A stretch of DNA of 64,000 nt from JALZUE01 sp051251725. Lineage in GTDB: Bacteria > Pseudomonadota > Gammaproteobacteria > Enterobacterales > Alteromonadaceae. A program made the translations under genes and the position numbers. Within the stretch, counting starts at the first letter, position 1. Every line of letters starts with the position of its first letter. Location of the stretch: the NCBI GenBank assembly GCA_051251725.1, contig JBPOFN010000016.1, positions 25,487-89,486 of the forward strand, given 5' to 3'. Below, piece after piece: positions 35,604 to 45,570 of the stretch. The notes under the pieces are model-generated. The model was not told where the DNA came from, searched no databases, and saw only the letters and a list, made by a program, of their open reading frames with translations.

Positions 35604-36626
35604 GTGAAATCTAAGCCTACCTCATTTGATATTGCTTATCGCGCGGGTGTCTCACAATCGACAGTTTCAAGAGCATTAAGAAACAGTCCATTAGTGAATG
35701 AAGAAACACGAAAAAAAGTTCAAGAAATAGCAAAAGAACTTAATTACAAGGTTGATAAAAACGCCAGTAACTTGCGCACTCAACAAAGTGCCACCATCGC
35801 CTTGTTATTGTTTGAAGATCAAACCAGTGATGATTCGATGATCAACCCTTTCTTCTTATCCATGCTAGGTAGTATTACTCGAGCCTGCTCAGCCCGTGGT
35901 TACGATCTATTAGTTTCGTTTCAACAAATGGACCACGACTGGCATGCCGACTTTGAAGATACCAATAAAGCTGATGGCATTATCTTATTAGGTTATGGTG
36001 ACTTTGAAGATTACAAAGAAAAACTTGCCCATTTAATTGAGCAAGAGACCCATTTTGTTTGTTGGGGCGGCGACAGCCAAGATAAAAACATTATTTCAGT
36101 TGGCTGTAATAACTTTCATGGTGGTTATCAAGTCACTGAACATGTGATTCAAAACGGCCGTAAACATTTTGCCTTTATTGGGGAAGCTTCAAATCATGCA
36201 CCTGAATTTTTAGGCCGCTACAAGGGACACTGTAAAGCCCTAGCCGCCAATGATTTAACTATCGATGAAAACTTACAATACGATGCCATCAGCACTGAAG
36301 AATCGGGCTTTCAAGCGGTAACTAAATTAATTGAATCAGGGCAAAAATTTGATGCCATCTTTGGCGCTAGTGATTTAATTGCAGTCGGCGCACTTAAAGC
36401 GTTATCAGAGCATAAGATTAACGTGCCTGTCGATGTCGCTTTAGTCGGCTTCGACGATATCCCAATGGCATCATTCACTTCACCGCCAATCACCACAGCC
36501 AAGCAAAATACTATGTTAGCCGGTGAGTTATTAGTGGAAAATTTGGTAAAACTTATTCAAGGCGAAGAAGCGAAAAGTATTTTAATGCCAACCAGTTTAG
36601 TGGTTAGAAAAACCTGCGGTAGTTAG
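35604..36626 (+). CDS. LacI-family transcriptional regulator
   Basis: This 340-residue repressor starts with GTG at 35604. The helix-turn-helix (residues about 6-30, FDIAYRAGVSQSTVSRALRNSPLVNEETR) and hinge helix precede a periplasmic-binding-like sugar domain with FDAIFGASDLIAVGALKAL and VALVGFDDIPMASFTSPPITT near the C-terminus. It is convergent with a sugar-type MFS transporter at 36973, which it may control; the effector is not known. Its stop codon is immediately followed by the repeat array at 36625-36946. An upstream -10-like and direct repeats are not clear. Confidence 0.88.
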   Translation: MKSKPTSFDIAYRAGVSQSTVSRALRNSPLVNEETRKKVQEIAKELNYKVDKNASNLRTQQSATIALLLFEDQTSDDSMINPFFLSMLGSITRACSARGYDLLVSFQQMDHDWHADFEDTNKADGIILLGYGDFEDYKEKLAHLIEQETHFVCWGGDSQDKNIISVGCNNFHGGYQVTEHVIQNGRKHFAFIGEASNHAPEFLGRYKGHCKALAANDLTIDENLQYDAISTEESGFQAVTKLIESGQKFDAIFGASDLIAVGALKALSEHKINVPVDVALVGFDDIPMASFTSPPITTAKQNTMLAGELLVENLVKLIQGEEAKSILMPTSLVVRKTCGS

Positions 36627-36892
36627 CTGGAAGCGATAAGTTAAAAGCTGAAAGCTGGAGGCGATAAGTTGAAAGCTGAAAGCTGGAAGCGATAAGTTGA
36701 AAGCTGGAAGCTGGAAGCGATAAGTTGAAAGCTAGAAGCTGGAGGCGATAAGTTGAAAGCTGAAAGCTGAAAGCTGGAGGCGATAAGTTAAAAGCTAGAA
36801 GCTGGAAGCGATAAGTTGAAAGCTGAAAGCTGAAGGCGATAAGTTAAAAGCTAGAAGCTGGAGGCTGGAGGCGATAAGTTGAAAGCTGGAAG
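36625..36892. repeat. Tandem array of 7-bp-modular repeats (9 units)
   Basis: Nine occurrences of GCGATAAGTT recur, each followed by (G/A)AAA and two or three heptamers of the type GCTGAAA, GCTGGAA, GCTAGAA or GCTGGAG. Unit lengths are 28 or 35 bases, that is, multiples of 7. The array starts inside the stop codon of the LacI gene and fills the intergenic space. There are no unique spacers, so it is not CRISPR. Slippage or modular expansion is likely. Confidence 0.85.
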
Positions 36893-36946
36893 TAAAACAC
36901 TAAATTGTTAGTCTAGTTGTTTACTTCTTGCTTTCAGCTTATCGCC
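36870..36946. other. Inverted copy of the repeat unit, large hairpin between convergent genes
   Basis: The last array unit (36870-36896) faces an inverted near-copy at 36920-36946 (27 bases, three differences) across a 23-base loop. The hairpin lies between the LacI gene and the MFS transporter and could serve as a bidirectional terminator or block to transcription. Confidence 0.6.
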
Positions 36947-36972
36947 GATTACTTTAATGTGTAATTATTCCG

Positions 36973-38433
36973 TTAAGCCACTTGTTCTTCGGTTTCTTTA
37001 ACAAACGAAACAGCAAGTGCACCTAAAATCATAGAGACACCGGCAAGCATAATAATATAAACCGCATTATTGTCGAAAACATGCTTTAAGATCCAACCTG
37101 ATACTAAGCCTGAAATAATTTGCGGTGCCGCAATCGTAAAGTTGAAAATCCCCATATAAACACCGGTTTTATCCGCTGGTAAAGCGCCGGCTAGTATTGC
37201 GTATGGCATTGATAATATTGCTGCCCATGCCATACCTATACCTAACATCGACCAAACTAAACCAACCGCGCCTTGTGGTACTTCCACCTCAGTAATTAAT
37301 AGATTTACATGAGTGATCGTTGGATCTTGAAATAAGATAAAACTCAAATACCCTAGACCACCAGCGACTAGTGATACCGAATAAATCGTTTTACGACCAA
37401 AAGTATTAGCTAATTTGGTTAATAACATAGCAAAAAATACCGCAAACAATGCTTGTGCCGCATATAAAATACCAACCCAATCACCTGCAGCTCCTTTAGC
37501 AGTAGCCACAGCATCAGGTAATCCGCCCATTGCTGCAATATAGTCAGGATCAAACCAATCAACCGCAACGCCCCATGCATGTTGAGTAATAGCAGCAGGC
37601 GTGTAAGTCCACATAATAAATAACGCAAACCATGAGAAAAACTGCACTACCGCTAATTGTTTCATGATCACTGGCATATCTTTAAACAAGATCCAAAAAC
37701 CAGCTAAGCGCTCTGCCATCGTTTTTTTAACGGCTTGTTCTTGTATTATCTTTTCAGCATCTAAATTTTGATAAGCGTAATAATCTTCTGGTTTGTATTC
37801 TTTGGTTCTAAATACTGTCCACAAAACTGAGCCGAGTAAAACGGTGGCGCCAATATAAAAAGCCCAGATAACTGACGGAGCAACTTCACCTTGAACAGAA
37901 ACATTATCGAGTCCAATAACATTGGTTAAAACAAAAGGAAGAATTGAACCAACTACCGCGCCAATATTAATTAAAAGTGTTTGCACCGAATAACCTAAGT
38001 TACGTTGCTCGGCTGGCACCATGTCAGAAACGAGTGATCGGAACGGCTGAAAAGTTACGTTAAACGCGGCATCTTTAATGGCAAAAATTAATAAACCAAA
38101 AATAATCGGCGGAATAAAAGCAACCACCATGGATGCGTTTGGTAAGAGGATCATCGCGGTGGCCGCAACTATAGCGCCACCAAAAATAAAGGGTAAGCGC
38201 CGTCCCATTCGATTCCAAGTGCGATCAGATAACGCCCCAACAATTGGCTGTACCAACAAGCCCATAATCGGAGCAGCTAACCAAAAGAGTGATAATGACG
38301 AAAGATCAGCCCCTAAATCAGATAATATCCGGCTGACGTTACCATTTTGTAATGCAAAACCAATTTGCACCCCTAAAAAACCAAAACTAACATTCCAAAT
38401 CTGCCAAAAACTCAGCTGCGGTTTATCTTTCAT
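36973..38433 (-). CDS. MFS transporter, GPH/sugar type (maltose-like)
   Basis: This 486-residue protein has about 12 hydrophobic segments and the N-terminal pattern [24 protein letters not shown] followed by [10 protein letters not shown], seen in sucrose/maltose-type cation symporters (GPH/SLC45-like) common in Alteromonadales. A long loop of roughly 40 residues ([22 protein letters not shown] region) lies in the middle. The facing LacI regulator suggests sugar-inducible expression. No catabolic glycosidase is nearby, so the substrate remains open; maltose or sucrose are guesses from family. Confidence 0.82.
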   Translation of the reverse strand: MKDKPQLSFWQIWNVSFGFLGVQIGFALQNGNVSRILSDLGADLSSLSLFWLAAPIMGLLVQPIVGALSDRTWNRMGRRLPFIFGGAIVAATAMILLPNASMVVAFIPPIIFGLLIFAIKDAAFNVTFQPFRSLVSDMVPAEQRNLGYSVQTLLINIGAVVGSILPFVLTNVIGLDNVSVQGEVAPSVIWAFYIGATVLLGSVLWTVFRTKEYKPEDYYAYQNLDAEKIIQEQAVKKTMAERLAGFWILFKDMPVIMKQLAVVQFFSWFALFIMWTYTPAAITQHAWGVAVDWFDPDYIAAMGGLPDAVATAKGAAGDWVGILYAAQALFAVFFAMLLTKLANTFGRKTIYSVSLVAGGLGYLSFILFQDPTITHVNLLITEVEVPQGAVGLVWSMLGIGMAWAAILSMPYAILAGALPADKTGVYMGIFNFTIAAPQIISGLVSGWILKHVFDNNAVYIIMLAGVSMILGALAVSFVKETEEQVA

Positions 38434-38551
38434 CGTTATCCCCTGATTACATCATGCGATAGAGCATTGTTTTATTTATTATGAAAAAAGCTTTATCACT
38501 CAGTCTTTTTCAGCAAGCTTTGAATTAAGCATAGCTAAAAAAGCCAAAAAA

Positions 38552-38576
38552 AAAGCACATTGAATATCAATGTGCT
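38552..38576 (-). terminator. Intrinsic terminator of parC
   Basis: AGCACATTGA (38554-38563) pairs with TCAATGTGCT (38567-38576), followed on the minus strand by eight T residues. It lies about 105 bases after the parC stop. Confidence 0.85.
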
Positions 38577-38681
38577 AAAGATTTACATGTTATATGCAAC
38601 AAGCAAGTCATTTGTTGATACTGCCTCATCATAGGACAAATAGCCTAAATGAAACAATTGCTTGCATACGTATTCAGCTAA

Positions 38682-40982
38682 TTAATCAGAACTACTAGCC
38701 TCTTCACTAGCAATTTCAGGTTCCGCTCCAGATGATGAAATTTCAACGCGATCAACACGCTGTAGGCCGCGTGGCAATTTATTACCGCGACGACCGCGTT
38801 CACCACAATAATGCTGAACATCACTGCTTTTTAAGGTCAGCTTGCGTTTGCCTGCGTGCAAGGTAACAGCGTCATCGGGCATAATAATTTGCAGCAAGGT
38901 GACAAATTCTTCCCGTGCTTTCGCTCTGGCAGTTGAAATGTTAATAATCTTATTGCCCTTACCTTTACTTAATACAGGTAGGTCTTTTACTGGAAAAACT
39001 AACATTCGCCCTTCTGTTGTGATCGATAACACTAAGGCTTCTTCATAGTTGCTTAACGGCAGCGGTGTCATCACTTTAGCATTGGCCGGTAAGCTTAATA
39101 ACGCTTTACCATTTTTGTTACGGCTAACCATATCTTCAAACTTGCCGACAAAACCATAACCAGCATCTGAGCTTAATAAAAATTTAGCATCGTCATCAGC
39201 CATCACCACTTTTTCAAAAGTTTGCCCTGACGCTAAACTAAAACGGCCAGTTAATGGCTCACCTTGGCTTCGCGCAGTTGGTAAACCATGAGCGTCGGTG
39301 GCAAATGCCCGCCCAGAGGAATCAATAAACACCGCCGGACGATTACTGCGTCCTTTCGCTGAGCATAAATATTTATCGCCTGATTTATAACTTAACGCTT
39401 GTGCGTCAATATCATGGCCTTTTGCACAACGTGCCCAGCCTTTATCAGAAACCACTACCGTTACTGGCTCACTGGGTACTAAATCTTTTTCTGATAGTGC
39501 TTTTGCTTCGCCGCGAACCACTAATTTAGAACGGCGATCATCGCCATACTTTTCAGCAGCTTCAATGATTTCTTTTTTCAATAAGGTGCTCATTCGAGCT
39601 TTTGAACCAAGAATTTTTTCTAAGCTTTCACGCTCAATGTTTAATTCGCTTTGCTCGGCGCGAATTTTAATTTCTTCAAGTTTTGCTAACTGACGAAGTT
39701 TAATTTCAAGGATCGATTCCGCTTGAATTTTCGATAAACTAAAGCGAGTCATTAACTCAGCTTTAGGATCGTCGTAACTACGGATGATTTCGATCACTTC
39801 ATCAATGTTTAAATAGGCAACTAATAAACCATCAAGAATATGTAAACGAGCAAGAATTTTATCAAGGCGATATTGTAAACGGCGACGTACAGTTTCGCGG
39901 CGATATTCTAACCACTCAGCTAAAATTTCTTTTAAGTTTTTAACTGCTGGACGGTTATCAAGACCAATCATGTTTAAGTTAACACGATAGTTTTTTTCTA
40001 AATCTGTGGTAGCAAATAAATGCTGCATTAGCTGTTCAATATCAATGCGATTTGAACGCGGCACAATCACAATGCGAATTGGATTTTCGTGATCTGACTC
40101 ATCACGTAAATCAACTACCATAGGTAGTTTTTTCGCCTGCATTTGCGCGGCTATTTGCTCTAAAATTTTACCGCCTGAAGCTTGATGTGGTAACGCGGTA
40201 ATAACCACTTCACCATGTTCAATATCATAAACCGCTCGCATTTTAATGCTACCGCGACCGGTTTGATAAATTTTTTCAATATCGGCTTTCGGCGTAATAA
40301 TTTCCGCATCAGTTGGGTAATCAGGCCCTTGTACGTGCTCCATGACCTCAGCTAATTCAGCTTTAGGCTGCTCAATTAAATGTACACAAGCATTGGCAAT
40401 TTCACGCACGTTATGCGGCGGAATATCTGTAGCCATACCAACAGCAATACCGGTAATACCATTTAATAAAATATGCGGTAAACGCGCAGGTAAGGTTTTT
40501 GGCTCATCCATGGTGCCATCAAAGTTCGGCGTCCAATCAACGGTGCCTTGGCCAAGCTCAGCTAATAATAATTCACTAAAACGCGATAATCTTGACTCGG
40601 TATAACGCATCGCGGCAAATGATTTAGGATCATCAGGAGCACCCCAGTTACCTTGACCATCAACTAGCGGATAACGATAAGAAAACGGCTGCGCCATTAA
40701 CACCATCGCTTCATAACAGGCTGAGTCACCATGGGGGTGAAACTTACCTAATACATCACCAACGGTTCTTGCCGATTTTTTATATTTGGCTGTTGCTGAC
40801 AAACCAAGTTCAGACATCGCATAAACAATACGCCGCTGCACAGGTTTTAAACCATCACCAATATGCGGCAATGCCCGGTCCATTATTACGTACATAGAGT
40901 AGTTAAGGTAAGCGTCTTCAGTAAAACGCCTAAGGGGAACTTGTTCTATACCTTCGAGACTAAAGTCGACAGCATCAGACAT
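38682..40982 (-). CDS. parC: DNA topoisomerase IV subunit A
   Basis: This 766-residue subunit cuts and rejoins DNA to unlink daughter chromosomes. The N-terminal part shows [19 protein letters not shown], whose Ser and Glu are the quinolone-target residues in wild-type form, and [11 protein letters not shown] with the catalytic Tyr. The long coiled-coil region and a C-terminal beta-pinwheel part (for example [18 protein letters not shown]) follow. The length is normal. The partner parE is about 9 kb away, in its own conserved cluster. Confidence 0.96.
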   Translation of the reverse strand: MSDAVDFSLEGIEQVPLRRFTEDAYLNYSMYVIMDRALPHIGDGLKPVQRRIVYAMSELGLSATAKYKKSARTVGDVLGKFHPHGDSACYEAMVLMAQPFSYRYPLVDGQGNWGAPDDPKSFAAMRYTESRLSRFSELLLAELGQGTVDWTPNFDGTMDEPKTLPARLPHILLNGITGIAVGMATDIPPHNVREIANACVHLIEQPKAELAEVMEHVQGPDYPTDAEIITPKADIEKIYQTGRGSIKMRAVYDIEHGEVVITALPHQASGGKILEQIAAQMQAKKLPMVVDLRDESDHENPIRIVIVPRSNRIDIEQLMQHLFATTDLEKNYRVNLNMIGLDNRPAVKNLKEILAEWLEYRRETVRRRLQYRLDKILARLHILDGLLVAYLNIDEVIEIIRSYDDPKAELMTRFSLSKIQAESILEIKLRQLAKLEEIKIRAEQSELNIERESLEKILGSKARMSTLLKKEIIEAAEKYGDDRRSKLVVRGEAKALSEKDLVPSEPVTVVVSDKGWARCAKGHDIDAQALSYKSGDKYLCSAKGRSNRPAVFIDSSGRAFATDAHGLPTARSQGEPLTGRFSLASGQTFEKVVMADDDAKFLLSSDAGYGFVGKFEDMVSRNKNGKALLSLPANAKVMTPLPLSNYEEALVLSITTEGRMLVFPVKDLPVLSKGKGNKIINISTARAKAREEFVTLLQIIMPDDAVTLHAGKRKLTLKSSDVQHYCGERGRRGNKLPRGLQRVDRVEISSSGAEPEIASEEASSSD

Positions 40983-41178
40983 GCGATGAATTTCCTAATG
41001 AGCAAAACAGAATAATTATTATTTTTCTTCTTAACATTGGTACTGTTATTTTTATTTAATGTAAGAAAGCGATCTAGGATCTTTTCGTAACCCTAGCTTA
41101 TCTGATTCTGTCGTTGGGGAAAATAGTATCGTTTAAAAAAGTCTATGTTAGCCGCTTTTTTATCGCTTATTTGTTGGA

Positions 41179-41580
41179 TTATTGTTGCCAATAGCTCGCT
41201 TCAATTTTATTACCATCAAGATCGAGTACAAAACAACCGTAATAAGGTTCACCATATTCTGGCCGAGGTCTTGGTTTACCATTGCACTTTGCCCCTAACT
41301 TAAGCGCCGTTCGATAAAAATCATCAACTTGTTTTTTACTAGTGGCAACAAAACCGAAATGGGTACCGTTACCCACCGACATAGCTTGGCCATTAAATGG
41401 AATTTGCACCCAAAATTCTGGATAACCACCTTTGCCAAAAGCGGCGGCATGATCATAATCACACACTTGTTCAATGTTTAACGTGGCGAGTAGTTTTTGA
41501 TAAAACACTTTCGCTTGGGTTAATTGATTAGTGCCCACCGATGCATGGCAAATACTGCGTAAATTACGTTCGTCAGTCAT
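41179..41580 (-). CDS. VOC-fold (glyoxalase/bleomycin resistance-like) protein in ars operon
   Basis: This 133-residue protein has the vicinal-oxygen-chelate beta-alpha-beta fold pattern: an early His (ICHASVGTNQL), a mid-chain His (GTHFGFVA) and a late Glu (GNKIEASYW), the usual metal-binding set. Length fits single-domain VOC enzymes. It starts 19 bases after arsJ in the arsR-gapdh-arsJ run, so it is likely part of the arsenic transcript. The Cys-rich As-binding pattern of the ArsI C-As lyase is not evident. Its reaction is unknown; a general glyoxalase-like enzyme cannot be excluded. Confidence 0.75.
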   Translation of the reverse strand: MTDERNLRSICHASVGTNQLTQAKVFYQKLLATLNIEQVCDYDHAAAFGKGGYPEFWVQIPFNGQAMSVGNGTHFGFVATSKKQVDDFYRTALKLGAKCNGKPRPRPEYGEPYYGCFVLDLDGNKIEASYWQQ

Positions 41581-41599
41581 TCTATTCCTTTGGAAATTG

Positions 41600-42808
41600 T
41601 TATTTTAAGTTAACTTTATTCACTAAAATCGCGGCTATCGCTGAAAATATAATAGCAAAGATAAGGCAAGCTTCCATACCATAAAGCTGAAAAACCACAC
41701 CTGATAATACCGTACCTAATAAACGCCCTAAAGCATTGGCCATATAATAAAAACCAACATCTAAAGAAACACCATCAGCTTGAGCTAACGCGACAATACC
41801 ATAACTATGTAAGGCAGAATTTATCGCAAATACGCCAGCAAAGATCAATAAACCTATCGTGATGACCCAATGACTATCAGAAAAACCTAAAGCAATAACA
41901 AGTAAAACGGTGAATAAAGTTAAGCCGTAAGCCCAATGTGACATTTGTTTGGCTGATGGGGTTTGCTGTTTCGATTTACCGGTAAGTTTTGGCGCTAACG
42001 CTTGAATGACACCATAAAAGATAACCCAAGCCGCAAGAAACGCCCCCACTTGGCCATGTTGCCAGTGAAATTGGCTGGCTAAATAAACCGGTAACGCCAC
42101 CACAAACCAAACATCACGAGAAGCGAATAAAAATAACCGTGCGGCTGAGAAGTAATTTAGTGAAGCGTCTTTAGCAAATAGCTCAGTAAACTTGGCTTTT
42201 GATTTCGCTTTACCAAGATCTTTTTCTAACAGCATAACACTTATTACCGCGACCACAGCTAATACGCCAGCCAGTAGTAATAAACTGGTTTGAAAGCCAA
42301 AGCAGGTTAATAACAAACCGCCTAAGAAAAAACCAAGACCTTTTAACGCATTTTTAGAGCCGGTTAATAACGCCACCCATTTAAATAGTTGCCCTTGTTG
42401 CTCCGCTGGCACTAAGGTTTTAATACTGCTTTTAGCGCTCATTTTATTTAGGTCTTTCGCAATACCCGAAAGCGCCTGGGCCGCCATAACATAAATAACG
42501 CTTAAATATTCCGCCGGCACCGTTAACATCAATAAGGCAAAAACTTGTAACCACAAACCAATATTCATGGTGCGATTTAAACCAATTCTCGCCCCTAACC
42601 AGCCGCCAACAAGGTTAGTCACCACGCCAAAAATTTCATAAAACAAAAACAGCATGGCAATTGCGATCGCACTGTAACCTAATTGATAAAAATACAGCAC
42701 CACCAACATGCGCAGCGCACCGTCGGTTAAGGTAAAAAACCAATAATTTAATGTGATCAGCAAATACTGCTGAATAGCTTTGGGTAACTGAGCAAGTTTA
42801 GCGAACAT
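41600..42808 (-). CDS. arsJ: Organoarsenical (1-arseno-3-phosphoglycerate) efflux transporter ArsJ
   Basis: This 402-residue MFS protein has about 11-12 membrane segments. The conserved ArsJ start FWFFTLTDGALRMLVVLYF-like region (YWFFTLTDGALRMLVVLYFY) and KDLNKMSAKSSIK are present. ArsJ exports 1-arseno-3-phosphoglycerate made by a dedicated GAPDH from glyceraldehyde-3-phosphate and arsenate, giving resistance to arsenate without reduction. The GAPDH gene and arsR precede it on the same strand; 211 non-coding bases separate it from the GAPDH stop. Confidence 0.92.
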   Translation of the reverse strand: MFAKLAQLPKAIQQYLLITLNYWFFTLTDGALRMLVVLYFYQLGYSAIAIAMLFLFYEIFGVVTNLVGGWLGARIGLNRTMNIGLWLQVFALLMLTVPAEYLSVIYVMAAQALSGIAKDLNKMSAKSSIKTLVPAEQQGQLFKWVALLTGSKNALKGLGFFLGGLLLTCFGFQTSLLLLAGVLAVVAVISVMLLEKDLGKAKSKAKFTELFAKDASLNYFSAARLFLFASRDVWFVVALPVYLASQFHWQHGQVGAFLAAWVIFYGVIQALAPKLTGKSKQQTPSAKQMSHWAYGLTLFTVLLVIALGFSDSHWVITIGLLIFAGVFAINSALHSYGIVALAQADGVSLDVGFYYMANALGRLLGTVLSGVVFQLYGMEACLIFAIIFSAIAAILVNKVNLK

Positions 42809-43019
42809 AAAATATTTTCATCACTTTTTAGCTACTTTTAGCTAATAAAACAACCATCAACCGATTAACCAGAAACTTCTAAAACTAAAGTTTCCAATAT
42901 TTTCTATTCGGTCGAAAAATCTCAAAATGAATCGCTAAATATCGCGGCAATTGCTGCAAAGTTTATGGTTATAAATGAGCAGCAACTAACCAAGATAGTT
43001 TGCGATTCAGGCAGAGAAA

Positions 43020-44024
43020 CTAAAGACTTAACGCCACTTTACGAACTAACTCGGCACAGCGATTGGCATACCCCCACTCATTATCATACCAAAGGTACAT
43101 TTTAAGCTGGGTATCATTAACCACCATGGTAGACAGAGCATCAACGGTACATGAACGCGGATCAGTGCGATAATCTACAGACACTAATGGTCTTTCTTCA
43201 TAACCTAAAATGCCCTTTAATTCGTTTTCAGACGCGTCTTTCATATACTGATTAATTTCTTCAACGGTAATAGCCCGTTCAAACTCAAAAACACAATCAG
43301 TTAACGAGCCGTTAGTTAATGGCACACGCACGGCATGTCCATTTAATTTACCTTTTAACTCGGGAAAAATATGAGTGATCGCAGTAGCTGAGCCAGTAGT
43401 GGTTGGAATTAAACTTGAACCACAAGCGCGCGCGCGACGTAAATCTTTATGTGGCGCATCAATAATGGTTTGCGTATTAGTGATGTCATGAATCGTGGTC
43501 ATTGAACCATGTTTGATACCGATTTTTTCTTGTAATACTTTCACCACTGGCGCTAAACAGTTAGTAGTACAAGAAGCAGAGGTGACAAGGTCATGCTCTG
43601 CAGCTTGATATAAATGGTCATTGACTCCCATTACAATATTTAACACCCCGCCTTCTTTCACTGGCGCAGAAACCACGACTTTTTTCACGCCTTGCTGTAG
43701 ATATTGCTCAATTAAGGCTTTTTTATTCATTTTACCTGAGGCTTCAACAACAATATCACAGCCTGACCAGTCGGTTTCTGCAATGGTAGCGTTCGCTGTT
43801 ACGCTAATGGTTTTGCCATCAAGGTAAATATTATGGTCATCAGCACTGGCTTCGCTATGCCATTTACCGTGCACAGAATCAAAGTTAACTAAATGCGCTA
43901 ACGTAGCCGCATCGCCGGCAGGATCATTAATTTGCACAAACTCAATTTCCGGCCATAACCAAGCCGCGCGAAAAACTAACCGTCCCATACGGCCAAAACC
44001 GTTAATACCTACTTTAATTGTCAT
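43020..44024 (-). CDS. ArsJ-associated glyceraldehyde-3-phosphate dehydrogenase
   Basis: This 334-residue GAPDH has the NAD-binding [11 protein letters not shown] (Met where glycolytic enzymes have Ile) and catalytic Cys in [12 protein letters not shown], with His in the following region. Its divergence from glycolytic GAPDH (for example [14 protein letters not shown]) and linkage to arsJ mark it as the arsenic-resistance isozyme that makes 1-arseno-3-phosphoglycerate. It follows arsR by 66 bases. It might also work in glycolysis, but a separate housekeeping copy is expected elsewhere. Confidence 0.92.
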   Translation of the reverse strand: MTIKVGINGFGRMGRLVFRAAWLWPEIEFVQINDPAGDAATLAHLVNFDSVHGKWHSEASADDHNIYLDGKTISVTANATIAETDWSGCDIVVEASGKMNKKALIEQYLQQGVKKVVVSAPVKEGGVLNIVMGVNDHLYQAAEHDLVTSASCTTNCLAPVVKVLQEKIGIKHGSMTTIHDITNTQTIIDAPHKDLRRARACGSSLIPTTTGSATAITHIFPELKGKLNGHAVRVPLTNGSLTDCVFEFERAITVEEINQYMKDASENELKGILGYEERPLVSVDYRTDPRSCTVDALSTMVVNDTQLKMYLWYDNEWGYANRCAELVRKVALSL

Positions 44025-44090
44025 AACTTTTCCAAAATTGATAAATTATTTTTACATTTGAATTATTTTAATACCTAAGGCGCAGCCCTA

Positions 44091-44429
44091 TTAACAACAT
44101 TGTTGTCGTACTGGCCCTATATTTGATTGAGCTAAGCGAAGAGATATAGCTTTAAGTTGCTCGGCGCTTGCTAGGCTCGCGCCTTGAATTGCCGACAGTT
44201 GCCATGCAGGTAGTGCATCATTTATTCGGTAATACATCCATTTGCCTTGCCGACGCGCTTGAATAATTTCACGTTCGCGTAATAGCGCCAGATGACGAGA
44301 TATTTTCGGCTGCGATAACGCTAAGGCAAAAGTTAAGTCACAAACACAAAGCTCTTGTTCTTGTGCAATTAACATCAATAACAATAAACGGGTTTCATCG
44401 GCTAACGCTTTAAAAAATTCAACCGCCAT
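44091..44429 (-). CDS. arsR: ArsR-family arsenic-responsive repressor
   Basis: This 112-residue winged-helix repressor has the arsenic-site motif ELCVCDL (Cys-x-Cys) in the alpha-3 region and the recognition helix SQPKISRHLALLREREI. A further Cys pair closes the C-terminus (VRQQCC). It is the first gene of the arsenic operon. A perfect 16-bp palindrome at 44481-44496 upstream is a good operator candidate. The divergent gene on the other side encodes a Sel1-type protein. Confidence 0.93.
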   Translation of the reverse strand: MAVEFFKALADETRLLLLMLIAQEQELCVCDLTFALALSQPKISRHLALLREREIIQARRQGKWMYYRINDALPAWQLSAIQGASLASAEQLKAISLRLAQSNIGPVRQQCC

Positions 44430-44480
44430 TATTTACCGCCACAAGATTTAAATACCACACACGACACTACTTACAAATAC

Positions 44481-44496
44481 ATATGAAATTTCATAT
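44481..44496. promoter_or_regulatory. Candidate ArsR operator palindrome
   Basis: ATATGAAATTTCATAT is a perfect 16-bp palindrome, 52 bases before the arsR start. It is in the region where an autoregulated ars promoter is expected. Its position also places it between arsR and the divergent gene at 44617. Confidence 0.6.
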
Positions 44497-44616
44497 ATAT
44501 TAAAACTACTGTCACAAATAAACAAGCACTATCTAATTTTTAATCTTGGCAAAAAAACTTGTCGCGATTATTACTAAATGTTAGATTTAATTATTAAAAA
44601 TAAGGATATTTTAGCA

Positions 44617-45492
44617 ATGGTACACACGAAAAATTCAATCTTGTATTTTAATTACTCTGGCTTAAGCCGCTTGAAATTTTCATTCAAAATACCTTTATTG
44701 CTATTGTTAACCCTCGCTGGCCTTTATTACTTAAATCAACAAACCACCAATGAAAACGCCAAAACACACGCGATTATTAATTCATTGCAAGTTAACGACA
44801 TTCTATTCATGGATGCGCGTAAAATGAATAAAGCTTTACGGCCTTATGAAAAGTATCACTTAGCCAAAGTAATCGATATAACCGGTAATTATATCACCCT
44901 GAAATACAGTAGCTTCTATTATTCAAACCAAAAAAGTATGTTAAATGCCATTCGCTATGGCCAGCTTACTTACAAAGACTACTTTGAAGGAAAACGCCAT
45001 AATTTAAGTTTATCAACCCTAAAAAAATGGCAGCAGAGTACAATTATCTATGGTGCTAAACGTCCTAACCGTGGCGTACTTTTAGGGCATCCGGTCAATC
45101 ATAACCAACCAAGCTATAATGAAAATTCATTTATTTTAGGTAAAAAAGAAAATACCAAAGCACAGGCCTATTTAGCCAATGTGTTTTCAGAATCTGAGCA
45201 AGACAAAGCATTTCAATTACTTAAAAAATCAGCACAACTAGGTTATGCTAAAGGCCAAGTTAATTTAGCCCTGCTATATTTCGTTGGCACCGACATTGAA
45301 AAAGATTTAACCATGGCGTTATATTGGCTAGAGCAAGCTGCATTACAAAGCTGGGAACCTGCAATTCATAAATATAAAATTATTTGCGAACTTGCTGAGC
45401 AATGTAATTTATATGACTTTTATATGAGGTTACAAAGTGCTGGGGTAAATATTAAAGTGCGCAAAGCCGCTTTTGATTTCAAGATTAATTAG
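44617..45492 (+). CDS. Membrane-anchored Sel1-like repeat protein
   Basis: This protein of about 291 residues has one N-terminal membrane segment (FKIPLLLLLTLAGLYYL) and a middle region of unknown type with an SH3/beta-like look (LAKVIDITGNYITLKYSSFYY). The last third has two Sel1-type repeats (KAFQLLKKSAQLGYAKGQVNLALLYFVG and then MALYWLEQAALQSWEPA). Sel1 repeats are protein-protein interaction modules. ATG at 44617 follows AAGGA; a longer start at 44578 is possible. It is divergent from arsR. Function not known. Confidence 0.7.
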   Translation: MVHTKNSILYFNYSGLSRLKFSFKIPLLLLLTLAGLYYLNQQTTNENAKTHAIINSLQVNDILFMDARKMNKALRPYEKYHLAKVIDITGNYITLKYSSFYYSNQKSMLNAIRYGQLTYKDYFEGKRHNLSLSTLKKWQQSTIIYGAKRPNRGVLLGHPVNHNQPSYNENSFILGKKENTKAQAYLANVFSESEQDKAFQLLKKSAQLGYAKGQVNLALLYFVGTDIEKDLTMALYWLEQAALQSWEPAIHKYKIICELAEQCNLYDFYMRLQSAGVNIKVRKAAFDFKIN

Positions 45493-45570
45493 CCAGCGAC
45501 TGAAAATACTAATGAAAATTATCTGATCTTGCTCTAAAATGACGTTAAGACTCCCAAAATCGTAGTTAAG

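Noticed and set aside
36625..36892. CRISPR array
   Set aside because: Units are contiguous and modular by 7 bases with no unique spacers, and no cas genes are near.
38434..38500. LacI operator upstream of the MFS gene
   Set aside because: Only short ATGC/GCAT arms at about 38452; no convincing palindrome.
42900..43095. Plus-strand open frame between arsJ and the GAPDH gene
   Set aside because: No start codon, extends antisense into the GAPDH gene, no family resemblance.
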